NCBI GenBank assembly: GCA_032173965.1
Contig: CM063294.1
Span: forward strand, 4,696,452 to 4,760,451
Direction of reading: 5' to 3'
Source: Sitta carolinensis
Taxonomy: Eukaryota > Chordata > Aves > Passeriformes > Sittidae
DNA: 64,000 nt
Of the stretch, positions 35,141 to 46,900 are shown piece after piece. The position numbers and the translations under genes were made by a program. How positions within the stretch are numbered: the first letter of the stretch is position 1; each line of letters opens with the position of its first letter. Under the pieces are notes generated by a model. That model was not told where the DNA came from and made no database searches. It worked only from the letters and a program-made list of their open reading frames with translations.

Positions 35141-37770
35141 TTTTTGGTGCCTCAAATAGGAGCAGAAAGAGGAAGAGATGAGCTGAGAGCCCCCACCTTT
35201 GCTACTGATGACATAAGGAGTGTAAATCTTGCTGGCACAAGCACATGGGGTCCTCTGAACACAGGCAGATTTCAGCAACAATCAGTCTTCTACCCTATGT
35301 ACAGTACGTGTCTATGTTCAGACAATTATGCAACGTGCTTTTATGTGAACAATGGAGATTACTTCTGGAACTTAGAAATTTGTTACTTACCAAAATCTAT
35401 CCAAAATAGCTGACAGCAAGGCACAATGTTCAAGTGACTGCAGCGTCAGAGCTCCAGGCATTGGAGCGAACGTTTCTCTTTGTCAGAGCTGGCGTGATCA
35501 TAACTTACTTGTAAATAAGGAACAGTTTCAAAGCTTGTTCACTGAATGAGGAAATCACATCTTCCTGGTAACCCCAAGCATGTCTTTTATCTATTTATCT
35601 CCATCAGAAAAAGCTTTAATGAACATAAAGGAAATGTCACCACTTATCACTAACAAGAAATCTGTGAGCAATCCTGACTCTCCCAATCTGTGTGAGACAC
35701 AGAGGGGAAGGAAGGGAAATGTAAGCATATACGAATATGAGCATATATAAAAGCAGTAGTTGCCACTTTCACTTAATAAAATACCTTGGAAAAGTGACTT
35801 AGAAATAAGGATCTGTCTTCTGAATTTATTACGTTTTTACCAAGTCTTGCACATTAACTGTCTTCAATTTTCTGTTGGTATCTAAATGCAAATCTTGCAT
35901 TTTTTCCAAATGAACTATTATGTTTACAAGGAATTGTAAATTGTAATACTGACATTTCTTTGAGGTAGGTCAGATTTTTTTTTTTCTTTAGAAAGAAATG
36001 AAGCAGTAGTAATTTGTTACATGACTTGAGTGAAATATGTGCCACTTGCACCAGCACAGATCAGCAGGTGCACTGTGCCTGAAGTACTCCCTCCTACTAT
36101 TAACTGCCAGGTAAAATTTATAATAGATCAAGATGAAAATTAAAAGTGAGATTTAACAACCTCACCAAACTATGGAACTCCAGGGTTACAGATGATTAAG
36201 TACAGACAAATTTGGAAGAATGATAATTTAAGTTACAGTTCTACAAAACATGTTAAACTGTCAAAAGCCAACTCAAGCAACTTCATAGGAATATTGTCAA
36301 TAACAACAGTCTAGAAAAAAAAATCTGCTGAAGATATTTGAGAGCTCAAAGTGTAATATACAGTCAGCAACATAACTGACTGTATGAACATAGAAAATAA
36401 AAAAAAACCCAAGAAATCCCCCCTCTCCCCCAAAAAACATTCTGCCAAGTAAAACGATATCCTGATCCAGCTGCAGGAATAAAGCACCTTGGATTAACTT
36501 AGGATCTGGCAGGTACTTAAGACTCATGAGGATCAAATCTCTTATGCTTCCAGGGCATCTGGAGCACCAAAAACCCAGTGTAGATAAAGCTACTTTTGGC
36601 AGCACTATCCAGGAAGGGCCAATACTGTCCTTAAAAGCATCCAGGAGAATGATTTATGTGCTTTGCTTGTGCACTAAATTAAAGAACCATATATATGATA
36701 TTCCCAGGGAGGAAAAAAACCAAAACACAACAACAAGAAAACAAACCAAATAAAAACCCACCAAAAAAGCCCAACCCCTCAATACTCTTTCCATCAATAT
36801 ATAAACTGTCTTCTTTCAACACAGTTCTGTCCACTTGTGATTAATTTCAGCTCTAGAGTATTAATTGTTGAGTGCCTTAACTGGCTGATTAAAGTCCAAT
36901 ACAAAGTGTATGCTGCGCTCCTTTTCAACAGATTCCTCAGTTTATTGAAGAAGGAATTACATTGAAGCAGCTGCCCAAGTACATTTAGTGCTCAGTTGAT
37001 ATCATGTGTGTGTTTATCATAGATTACTTGCACACTGTGACTCGGCATGGTCACTCAGCAGAGCAGAACTTGTTCTGCAGAGCAGGTTCAGGGCCCTGTG
37101 CCCACCCTTCCATGGGCATTTGGGAACACTCAGCACCTCCTCACCCTCCACCAGCCTTTGATCAGATGAACCACGCTGAGCAATGAGCACTGCAAAGGCA
37201 GCAGGTTCTCTGAGGTGGGCACGAACAATTCATAAAGGACATGCACACCTCATGTTTAACAAAGCAAATTCCCTAAAACCACAATTTAGCTTTTCTTAAA
37301 TGGAATTTTTCATGTCAGGGTGCTTGCAGCCTTTTGGACACCACATTGATGCTGGTTTTCAGCTAGCAAAAAAGTGCCACAGAGTTTATTCCTATCCAAC
37401 CTTCAACAAAGTACCTGTTAAAGAGCCTGACTTATTTGAATTCTACATTTTCATAATATTCATCAAAGAACTGAGAGAACACATCAGAAACGTTAAGAGC
37501 TTGAAAAAACTTGTTCTCAACTACCTTGCTCTCCTTAGGAAACACACTCAGTATAATACACTACAGTGTATTCCTGGACATGTAACCTTTTCCCATAATG
37601 AAAGAAAAACTTTGTGTTTGCACCCTTCAGTTACAAAAAAGGAACAGTTTAAACCCAATCTAATTTTACTGCCTCTTTAATTGCACCTTCTGGTGCCTCA
37701 GCCTGAGAAGTGATTTACGTTGAAGCTGATAGGTTCAAACCCTGCCTCAACAAATTAATGACTGAGAATT
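35141..37770. other. noncoding stretch with LTR-like TATA/poly(A) pair and A/C-rich tract
   Basis: No gene is recognised. TATATAAAAG (35744-35753) is followed 21 bases later by AATAAA (35775-35780), a spacing seen in some retroviral LTRs, but no LTR edges are visible. An A-rich tract with C interruptions spans about 36712-36776. The 126-codon plus-strand frame at 37300-37680 has no domain I recognise. A tRNA B-box-like word at 37732-37742 is discussed among the rejected items. Confidence 0.5.
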
Positions 37771-37792
37771 ACCCGCGCGCTGAACCGCGGCC
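37771..37792. other. dense CpG cluster in AT-rich DNA
   Basis: Six CpGs occur within about 20 bases (37773-37792), including CGCGCG and CCGCGG, while the surrounding kilobase has almost none. It is too short for a CpG island. It might be a local regulatory site, a piece of a recently inserted sequence, or chance. Confidence 0.6.
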
Positions 37793-40700
37793 GGGCTTGG
37801 CTGACACTCCCAAACCTGTGCTGAGCTCTGCCACGGGGCACCCAACTAGGAGATGGCACTGGGGAGTGGAAAAATGCAAGGTGGAACAGAAAAAAAATAA
37901 CCCTTTTGATAGCCGGAGCTTATCAAGATGCAAATTATGAAATCAGATTGTTTATTTATTTTTAGCCCATATCCCTCAATATGAAATTCAGCTTAATTAC
38001 CTTATGTCTCTGACAGTAATAATTGCCACATACAACATACAGAGGGAAAGGAGACATGCAGTTACTATGGAGTACAGACAAAAGCTGACAGAGACGAGGT
38101 TCAAAAGTTTAAGTCTTTCTGGGAATTCAGAAAGTTACATTCTGTACATTTTTCTATCAGAAATAACACAAGAATAGAACTTTTTGCATATATATCTAAA
38201 AAACAAACCTGAAATTTTGTTACACATTGCCCTCCAACTAAAATAAGTGTTCCTCTGTCACTATTAAGTGAAACCATTTCAAGAGTAGTGCCTGTGTTTC
38301 TCTGCTCTAAACATGTAATGCAAGGAGGGCTTCTCTCCTCAGGGGCTCACACAGCACAGCTGAACACCAGGTTCGGGTTAGAAAAGAAGCAAGAACTAAG
38401 GAAGAATTAAAGCAGGTATTTCTATATTGAGAACAATGAAGGAAAAGGAATTTCTAAATGCTAATTTGATTGTCATGTAAAACAATGGTCATAAGCATAC
38501 ACTTGGACAGGGAGCCAAATTTAGAACTTCATTAAAATTAATTAAAAGCTGAACAAGGAATTCAACCACGTGCACATATTCAGTGTACAAAACCGTGTTA
38601 TTCTATATTAATTTGATGAGGAAAACAGAGCTAGAAAGATTGTGCAACAGCAGCAGCTGTTTTTATATAACATGTCTTGATTCATACGTAGCAGCCCAGG
38701 TGCTTAGAATTTTAGTGGTTTCAAATATTGTTTACACAGATCTCCATAAGTGTTTGTGTACCCATACCTAAGATATTTTTCTATCCTTTCCCTTACTTCA
38801 CATTTAACTTTGAGACAATTTGATTTCTTCTATCACCACAGATGTAGGACAGATCTGAAATAGCACAGTAAAGGCAGGCGAATATAATTTACATTTTTTT
38901 TTTAATTTTTAACATCTGCAGTGCTTTTCCCATTATTACTGATTTATTACCTAAGCAGCAGCATTGTATTAACCACTCTGAGAAGTTCACATGCCTGATG
39001 TGACATTGCTGCCTCAGTCTGCAGACTGGGCCACCTCTGAGTCCCCTGAAATGGAATGCAAATAATGCACAGCACACGAGTGACTCCGAAAATGAAGAAA
39101 TCAAAACAAAACACATCAGTCCTATCTATCTTCCTTATCTATCTGATTCCTAAATCTACCCCAAACATGTTTATCTCAATTCCACCTCTGTAGAATTTGC
39201 ATCTTAGAGCCTTTATTGCCTGTAGCAGTACTGCACAAGCATGGCACTTATGGCCTTGATTTCTTGGCATAGTCTCAATTTCCTCCTGTATTCAAGAGCC
39301 TGTTGGTACAAACCCTAACTTCAAGCTGCAAAATGCTAACATCAGCCTGTAAGACATGAAGCTTACATATTTTTTACAAAATTTCAACCAGACAGTGTTC
39401 GAAACCAGCCTAGAGTGAGGGCAGTTCTGAGTCAGGTCCAAAAGGGAGGAATTCAATCCTTACTGCCATGAGTACAAGACAAGAAGTTTGACTGCAAGTG
39501 CAGTGCTGTTATTTTGATAAGGCTTTCTATGAGAATGAGGAGTGATGGTGACTAAAAGAAGAGATGCCTTTTATTACTCTGAAAATGTCAATTCTAGAGA
39601 CTAAAGCAGGCACTTGCTCAATCTCAGCACGTGGCTGCTCAGCCTGTGCTGTGTCAGAAGCTCTCAGGGAAGGTGCACAAGCTGCTTTGACTGCTGAAAA
39701 AATAACCAATAGATGATCACCTAAATGGTGATCTCATCACAGGATACACAAAGTCAAATTCAAAATCCAAACTCAGAGGCAACATCACCAACTAATCCTA
39801 GGAATGACCAACTATCCTTTGAGTGGAAAGAGAAGGGAGAACAGTAGTACAGTTTTGCCCTAAAAATGAATAATCTACAGTGCTCAAAGGCTGAAGATTT
39901 TTCAGGCTGGTTAGGAAAGAGATGAAGATTTCTGGTTTGTAATGAGAAACAAGGCACCTGATTTTTCTTTCCTCATTGCAGATCACTTACCTTTCAAAAA
40001 TGCATTCAATTTCCCATTTCCACATGCTTTTTAATCATATCAAAATCATGCTTTGTTTTAGAAAAGGATTATGTCAGTAATTTTCAGTAAGTCCTTTCAG
40101 GGCCCCCCTGGAATTAACACCACATTCAATATTTTCATTAATTGGGACCAGGTAGTTCAGGCCATGTGGGATTTGAGGCACAAAATATTTCCCTACCCAG
40201 ACTTTAACTGAGAAAGAAAAGCTTTCATTCTAAATAAAAAAAGAACCAAGCACAATCAAGCATGGGCAGATTCTGAGCATAAGCACTAAGAAAACCCTGT
40301 CTCTGATGCACATTCATGCTGCTGAACCATCACTCAAGATCTAAACAATTATACAGGATCAAATACTAACTCCTAATGATGCTGTTTAAGGATATAAATT
40401 TTGAAGAAGCATGAAAACCTTTTATCAGCTGTGTCTGTAAGTTTTAACAGCAGGAGAAATGCTTGGAATTTCGTTGCAAGCACTGAGCTCACTTATCCCA
40501 GTAAGGAAATGGTACCAAGACATGGCCCATGTGAGTCAGCTTTTCACCTCTGCTTATTATCCCAAACAGATTTCAATCTTCAGATACGATCTCACCATTT
40601 CTCTCAAAATGCTTGGCCTTCCACTGACAACTTCTGAGCGCAGTTTTACATTGTCAAAGTAAAGTTCTTTAATAAGCAGAAGGGCTTGCAAGTAACAGTC

Positions 40701-41961
40701 TAAAATCAAGTACAGGCATCATTTCCTCATTGCTTCTCCATATTTTAAATACCATGTCATGTAACATGTAATCTGTTAAAAACTATAAAAGTTTTGCCAC
40801 AGATGCAAACCCAGTTCGGAGCAAAGCACCTTCACTTCCAGTTCCTAATTTAAACAAAAGAGTTTTTACAAAAGCAAGCTATAGATATTGATCAAAGAAG
40901 CTCTGCTCTGACTTGCCACACTTTTACCTTTAACTCTGGATTTAAGTTAACCTAAACTATGGAAATATGGCATGAGCATAAAAAATAAGTATATAATTTA
41001 TATTTTAAATCAGTCCTTTTTGTCTCCCTCCTTATTCAAGTTTCACAGCATACATATGGGTATGAATAAGCAAGGGATTTTTCACCCTTACTTCATGCAC
41101 AGCAGCTTGAAAAATGTTTCCGATTAACATAAATGATAATACATGTACATAAGGCTGTCTTTCAAACAAGTTTGATAATTCATAAATGAAATGTTTACAC
41201 AGATGAGGTCAAGCCAAAAGGTTTGTAATATAAGTATTTAACGGATGTAAATCTGTTCATCACTGCTAAGGAACATGGGATGACTTTAAATATTCACTAT
41301 TGAATGTACTTGGTACACATTTAGAGTGACTTGCATGAATTCTCATTCCAATTTTTAATTACTATGCAGTCTGTAAAGACAAAAAATCAAGAGTCAGATT
41401 GCTCTTTTTTTCTTTTATCAGAACAATTAACATTAATGACATATTACTTTGCAGGCACTTCTACACATTCATTATTAAAATAATAAATTGAATGAAGTTT
41501 GAGCAAAAGTATAACAATACCTACAGGTACAGATGTTTACCCTTATGTACATTTCTATGAATATTTCCTTAGCCAGGGTTCACTAGGAGCTAAAGCAAAG
41601 CTTAACAAAACAAAAAGCCAAAGAAAAAACACGAGCAATTCCTTTTAAAATATTCATAGCATGCTGGGGGTTTTTTATCCAGATGTAATTTTCCTCTTGG
41701 ACTGTATACAGCTTTACTTACTTAACTTAGTTTTTGTGATTTTATGAAACCATAAAATGAGGACAAGGATTTCATACCATTAAACAAACCTTGGTGGCTG
41801 GAAGGAAAGACAATTAATTTGTTTTCACTTGAAACTTTTAGACAGAGTCAGAATTCATGTCCCTTGAAACATCATGGATTTTCACCTACCAGAGAACAAC
41901 ATAACCAAATGTGTTTTTTGTTTCCTAGCGTTTCCATGGCTTTAATTTCTATCTCAATCTA
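37793..41961. other. noncoding AT-rich stretch
   Basis: No gene or recognisable mobile element. Short T and A runs occur (for example near 38894-38903), and small frames on both strands are consistent with chance. Repeat-free AT-rich DNA around 41400-41520 contains ATTAA-type cores but nothing I can assign. Confidence 0.55.
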
Positions 41962-41987
41962 AAAATTAAATATTAAAATTAAATATC
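41962..41987. repeat. 13-bp tandem duplication
   Basis: Two adjacent copies of an A/T-only 13-base unit, with one mismatch at the final base. Confidence 0.8.
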
Positions 41988-44532
41988 CACCCATCCACAC
42001 GGAGATGCAGACATTTAGTTTTTTGGATTTATTAAAATCTACTCACACTGATAACAGCACAGGGACGTATGATTTGGCAGGGTAAACACAGGTTTAACAG
42101 CCTAATTGCTTGGATTTTTTGTGGATCTTTATGCTAATGCCTCTGCAGCAAAGTGCTAAATCGGAATTCCCATCACAAAGAATCCTTGCTGACTGAGAAG
42201 GGAGAACTGGGACATCCTGGGGGTGATGGGAAGAGATCGTTCTTCAGGGACACACAAAAGGGATTTTCAAACCCACAGGACTACCCAGCTCAGCCACAGG
42301 GAAGAAAGCAAAGCCTGACAGAAAACATCAGGAATTACAACATTCCCTAAAGCAGGGATCAGACAGTGACACTGCCCTGCACTGCTGCTTGGTGGGAAGA
42401 TGGATTCATGGAGCTCTGCAGGATAAAGACATGCTCTCTGCAAGCCAACAACTCTGCATGTATGCACACTTTTGTATTGTCCAGAACTCAAGTGGACCTT
42501 GAGATAAATCTCATTATTTCGTTCTCCAGGTCCCACTGTACATTATGGTCCCTTAAATATATTCTCCCATGAAAACAAATCTGACCCTGATCCCCCAGGA
42601 CTCCCAAACCTGCTCTGACTCCGCATGCCCAGACTCACAGATGTGCTACAAAACCAGGCTTGCTTGGAGGACTAGGAATGTCATAATGGCAAGGTTTCTG
42701 CTTTGGTAAAATAAAGGTCAAAGAGAAGTTTTCCATGATAAACATGTATTTTGAAAGAGCAAATATAATTTGAATTTTTTTATCCAACAATAAACCAAGA
42801 CAAAAAAAAAAAGAAAGGTATCAACAGTTAGTTTGTTAGCTCCTTATGGCACTAATATTTTCTTCAGTTTCCTGAAAAAGTTTTGTTACTGTTTTCTCTG
42901 ATCCTATGTCCACATTTAATCACCAAAAATGCACCTCCACCAAACAGCAGATGTGTCATTAACTATTTCTGAAAAAAGGTGAAATAAAATCACCCAGCAT
43001 GAGAAGACTATGAAATAAGCCAACACTAGCAGATGGTGTTTATTTTGTCACCACTTGTGTTAAAAATTGTCACCTATTTCATCAGTATCTTTAAAGTAGA
43101 AGCTTCATGCAAAAAGTGGAAACACTATTTTTTATAAGCTGTCACAGAACTCCTTAAAATAAAATGTCTTCTGTTTGTAGCTTCCAGTTTTTAGGACGTG
43201 GTGCATTACAAAGGAGATCGATTTGTGTAAATCTGAGGTGATGAGTACTTTGCCAGCAGCTCAGCCTTTCGTCACACACCTCTTTTGTTTCTTAAGAAAA
43301 TTTCAAATCCTTTATTTCCAGTACTGGTGCTGTTCAGACAAATTCTGTAACACTGCTCCTAGAAGACGCACCTGGTAGCACTGCCAGCTTGTTTTCTTCT
43401 AGGACCTACTATGCTACAAGGAATTTTACTTCTCCCTCAGGATTTCCTAGATTTTCACTATTTTATTTTATCACTTTTGGCTGTGTGGTTTGCATTCTCT
43501 GGCTGACAGTTTCTTAACAAAAAGTTGCATGAAGAGTAATTGCACAGCCCAGACTTAGCTGCTTAAAGCAATCACTGCTAAAAACCCATGACAGACCCAG
43601 GTCTTGCTTATGTAGTTTTGAAAGAATGTCCACTAGAATTTGAACCTAAAAATCCCCTGTTAGTGCCCTGCAATGTGGTTTGATGGACTCGATCCTTTCT
43701 CCCTCCCTGTCAAGTCTTGGATTGCACTCCAGGTTGGCTTGCACACACCATACCAAGAACTGACCCTTCTGCCTTTGTCATTTAATGAGGCCTCTCAGTA
43801 TTCATATCACACCCTAAGCAGCACACTTTTACATTTCTTTACATATATATTCAATATCATACTTCTGGAATGCTTAAGAAACATTAATTGTTTTGATAAT
43901 GCTCTGGAATTTTGTTACATTATTTTACAGCTCTAAAAAGAAACCAGGGCTGGTCTAATTATTTTGTTTTCTGGGATTTTGTTTTTATTTCTAAACTCCT
44001 ATTTTGACATAGATTTGAGATTTTGGGGTGGGTTGTTTGTTGTAGTTTTTTAAATCTACTAAAAATTCTTCTTCCAGAAAAGGACTACTCAGAAATGGTG
44101 AGATTTAGGACTACTCCAAATACTAGTGAGGGGAGATATTTCTTCTGGGAGACATTTTTATTCTCTTTCCTTCCACAGTCAGAACACGGATCTGACAACA
44201 ATCCCTCAGCCTGTGTTTCTGAGCCACTGGCCAGTCTAACACCCATGCTCAGCACTCCACCTCCTTTTTGTGGCTGCACCAGGGGTGCCTTTGACCTCAG
44301 CCAAGCAAAGGCAGAGCAGATCAAGACATCTATCATTTTATTAGAGCACTGCAAAGCAATCTGTGCTCTAGATGAGCACACATGAGAACTGGGTACTTTT
44401 GAAATGCAAAGTCTGAGGGCTCTACTCATGGTGGTACAAAGAGTCCTCTTCTGTTGACACAACATGCACACTGAAAGCTTTGCAACACTATTTGGATGCA
44501 TCCTCAGCCAGCTGAGGCTTTAAACCAAGGTT
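41988..44532. other. noncoding stretch
   Basis: No gene is recognised. GC content rises slightly at 42180-42420, with overlapping frames in several phases. The frames at 44023-44385 (plus) and 44085-44501 (minus) occupy the same bases on opposite strands and neither resembles a known protein. Confidence 0.55.
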
Positions 44533-44590
44533 AGTGCCATCTGTCTGGATTTGGCAGCATCCAGATAGATGTAAAAAATCCTATGGCACT
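44533..44590. other. nested inverted repeats, possible structured element
   Basis: An inner hairpin at 44538-44571 has 13-bp arms (one G-T pair) and an 8-base loop. An outer perfect 8-bp inverted repeat (44533-44540 with 44583-44590) encloses it and overlaps its left arm by three bases, so the two pairings compete slightly. The arrangement could be a small non-autonomous transposon relic, a structured transcript or chance. Confidence 0.4.
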
Positions 44591-45013
44591 GTTTAAAAGG
44601 AGCAGAGATAAAGCTTGCTTTTGGTCAAGTCCCTGGAATTATTAACACCAAAGATTTGGCTGATATTGCCAGGCAGCACATCTGGGTCAACAAACTCACT
44701 GCACCTTACTCACCACATATAGAGCAGTCAACAAACTATTTCACTACTCAGAGCAGATTTAATATGTCCAAGAAATTAGCATCATAAAAGTCATAAAAGG
44801 TACTGTTTTTCTGTTACTTGTCTCATTTTATTTTATAAATTATTTTCTTAAATGCATGTTAAATCAAGCATTAATGCTATCAAGTACTTTTGAGTTGTGA
44901 TACAGTTATTAATACATTCTCACATTCTTAATTTTTAGAGCCCTGAAGAAACACATTATCAAAAATTGAAAGCAATATATCAGTCAACTTTGTTTGAATC
45001 AGAAAGAGTATAA

Positions 45014-45017
<4 letters not shown>
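44591..45017. other. noncoding AT-rich stretch
   Basis: No gene, signal or repeat is seen between the nested inverted repeats and the long A run. Confidence 0.6.

Positions 45018-45055
<38 letters not shown>
45018..45055. repeat. poly(A) run, 38 bases
   Basis: An uninterrupted run of 38 A followed by an A/C-rich stretch. No AATAAA lies just upstream and no target duplication is visible. CR1, the dominant bird LINE, does not leave poly(A) tails, so a simple homopolymer is more likely than a retroposed transcript. Confidence 0.95.
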
Positions 45056-45057
<2 letters not shown>

Positions 45058-46719
45058 AACAAACCAAAGAGAAATAGTATTTTGTTTCTATAAAAGCCTC
45101 AAAGCTTCAAATGAGGAAAGGCATTGTTCAGTTGGATGCAATTTGTTAAGCAAAACCTTTCTGTGATCCTGGAAAATGCATTCAAGCATTATTCTTTGAG
45201 ATTTAGCACAGCCTAAATAGCATAACCCACTCATTTCACTTGTGCCAAAATCCTCCTGCAACACCAGCAATCATGAGTGCTTCAGAAATGCAGAGATATG
45301 TACAGGATCATTTCCATCCTTTATTAATTCCAGCTTTATTACCAGCCATGCTCACACCACCTTGGGCAGTTTTTAGCAATGTACATCAGCACTATGGAAA
45401 TTTAATTACTCAACCCAAAGCTCTGGCTCCCACTCTTCTAAGAAGCGTGGAAAACACACCAACAGTCCTATCTGCAGGTTGGAAACACACTGAACACTCA
45501 GGGGCTGCATTAACTAGGAAAAGGCCACAGGTGCTCAGTACTTTCCACAATTTGATTTAAGAAACTGTTCTAGTATTTGCCCAGACACTGTTGGAGATTC
45601 AAAGAATAATGCCATTCACTAGTTTTTTTTTTACCAAAAATCAAGCACTTATGGAAAGAAGTACATCACAAAATGAGGGTGATGAGAAAACCTCAGTTTA
45701 GGTCTCATTTGAATATTAAGCAAGCAGAGTATTATTCCTGGTTAGGGACCTCATCTTGCAAAGCATTTACCTAAGTGCTTAAAAAAAAGCCAAACAGAAA
45801 GTTATTTTCCATGTATGAACTAGGTCAGAGGAGCAATGGAACAAAAAAGAGCAAAATAACAATATCCATCTTTCATTTCGTTAGGCAATCAAATGTAAGG
45901 TCAAATTTGCCAAGTTGAGGACAAAAGACTTGATCAAAACCAGCCCTTGCTAATTTAGCAAGGGCACATGCTGACACTATAGTTAGTATAAGTGTACATA
46001 TCCAATGAATTAAAATAATTTCTGAATTCAAGAAATATCAAGAGGAAGATGTCACCAAATCATTATGTTTGTACTACAATTCCTTGAGATGTCTTTCAAC
46101 TTGTACTACTACAGCCTGGAAATTTTTCCTTTTGCTAAAAACTGCATTGCAGGCCTTTTACCCAAACATCCTCTTCCTCCCAAAGGAGTTTTACTCTCAG
46201 GGAAGCACAGGTGTAAATGTGTGTGGGGAGCAGTGGTTCTTCAAAACCCCTGTTTAGCAATGCACATTCCCTACAAACCCACAAAAACCAACACCAGCCC
46301 CTGATTGTTTTGCGCAGGAGATAAAAAACTTCAGGGGCACATCAAGTGTGACTTACTGGATCTCATAATCCTAAATAAGAAAAAAAAAATCAAATCAAGA
46401 CTAAAGATGAACAGAGTCATCACTAAATCTTTCACTCAGAAGTCTGATTGAAGAATCTCTGAAGAAAATTGTGTCCCATGCAAACCTTTACCAAGGGAAT
46501 ACAACATATGCAATTGCCTTTGTGAAAACACAGGTGCAGGTACCATTTTGGTTTAGAATTATGCTGTGAATAGCCAGCTCTGGCATCTCTTCCATGTCTT
46601 AGCTCTCCTCCTCTCATGGAACTAGCCCACACCATGAAGCAAGGTCAGCTCAGGGCAAACAGCTCTTTCCCACCCAGCCAAGTCTCCCAGTGAAAACCCC
46701 TAAATTAGTTCAATCCAAC
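45056..46719. other. noncoding stretch
   Basis: No gene is recognised. The 106-codon plus-strand frame at 45240-45560 has no recognisable domain or good splice borders. The remainder is AT-rich with short A runs. Confidence 0.55.
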
Positions 46720-46900
46720 CAGGAAGGTAATACTCAACAATGAGATAGAAATGAGTAGCAGAGGTCAGGTTTATTCAACAGAGTATAAATACCCAGGAAA
46801 TAAAAAAAACCAATCAGCCAACATCCCACAACACATAACAAACAGAACATACACAGAACAAGATAAAGCATTGCACAACACACAAGTTCTAAACTAGGTT
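46720..46900 (-). mobile_element. possible LTR fragment (minus strand)
   Basis: Read on the minus strand, an inverted CCAAT box (46814-46810), a TATTTATA box (46791-46784) and a poly(A) signal AATAAA (46775-46770) occur in that order within 45 bases. This compact order resembles the core of some avian retroviral LTRs, where the TATA box and poly(A) signal lie close together. The edges are guesses, the CCAAT to TATA spacing is short, and no internal retroviral sequence or second LTR is visible. It could equally be a chance arrangement in AT-rich DNA. Confidence 0.25.

Noticed and set aside
37690..37760. tRNA-like signals: a B-box word GGTTCAAACC at 37732-37742 with a loosely A-box-like word upstream
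   Set aside because: The T-stem has a mismatch, the acceptor stem does not pair, and no anticodon arm can be drawn. At most it is a relic of a tRNA-derived SINE, which I cannot name.
45018..45055. Poly(A) run as the tail of a processed pseudogene
   Set aside because: No poly(A) signal upstream, no coding remnant and no flanking duplication.
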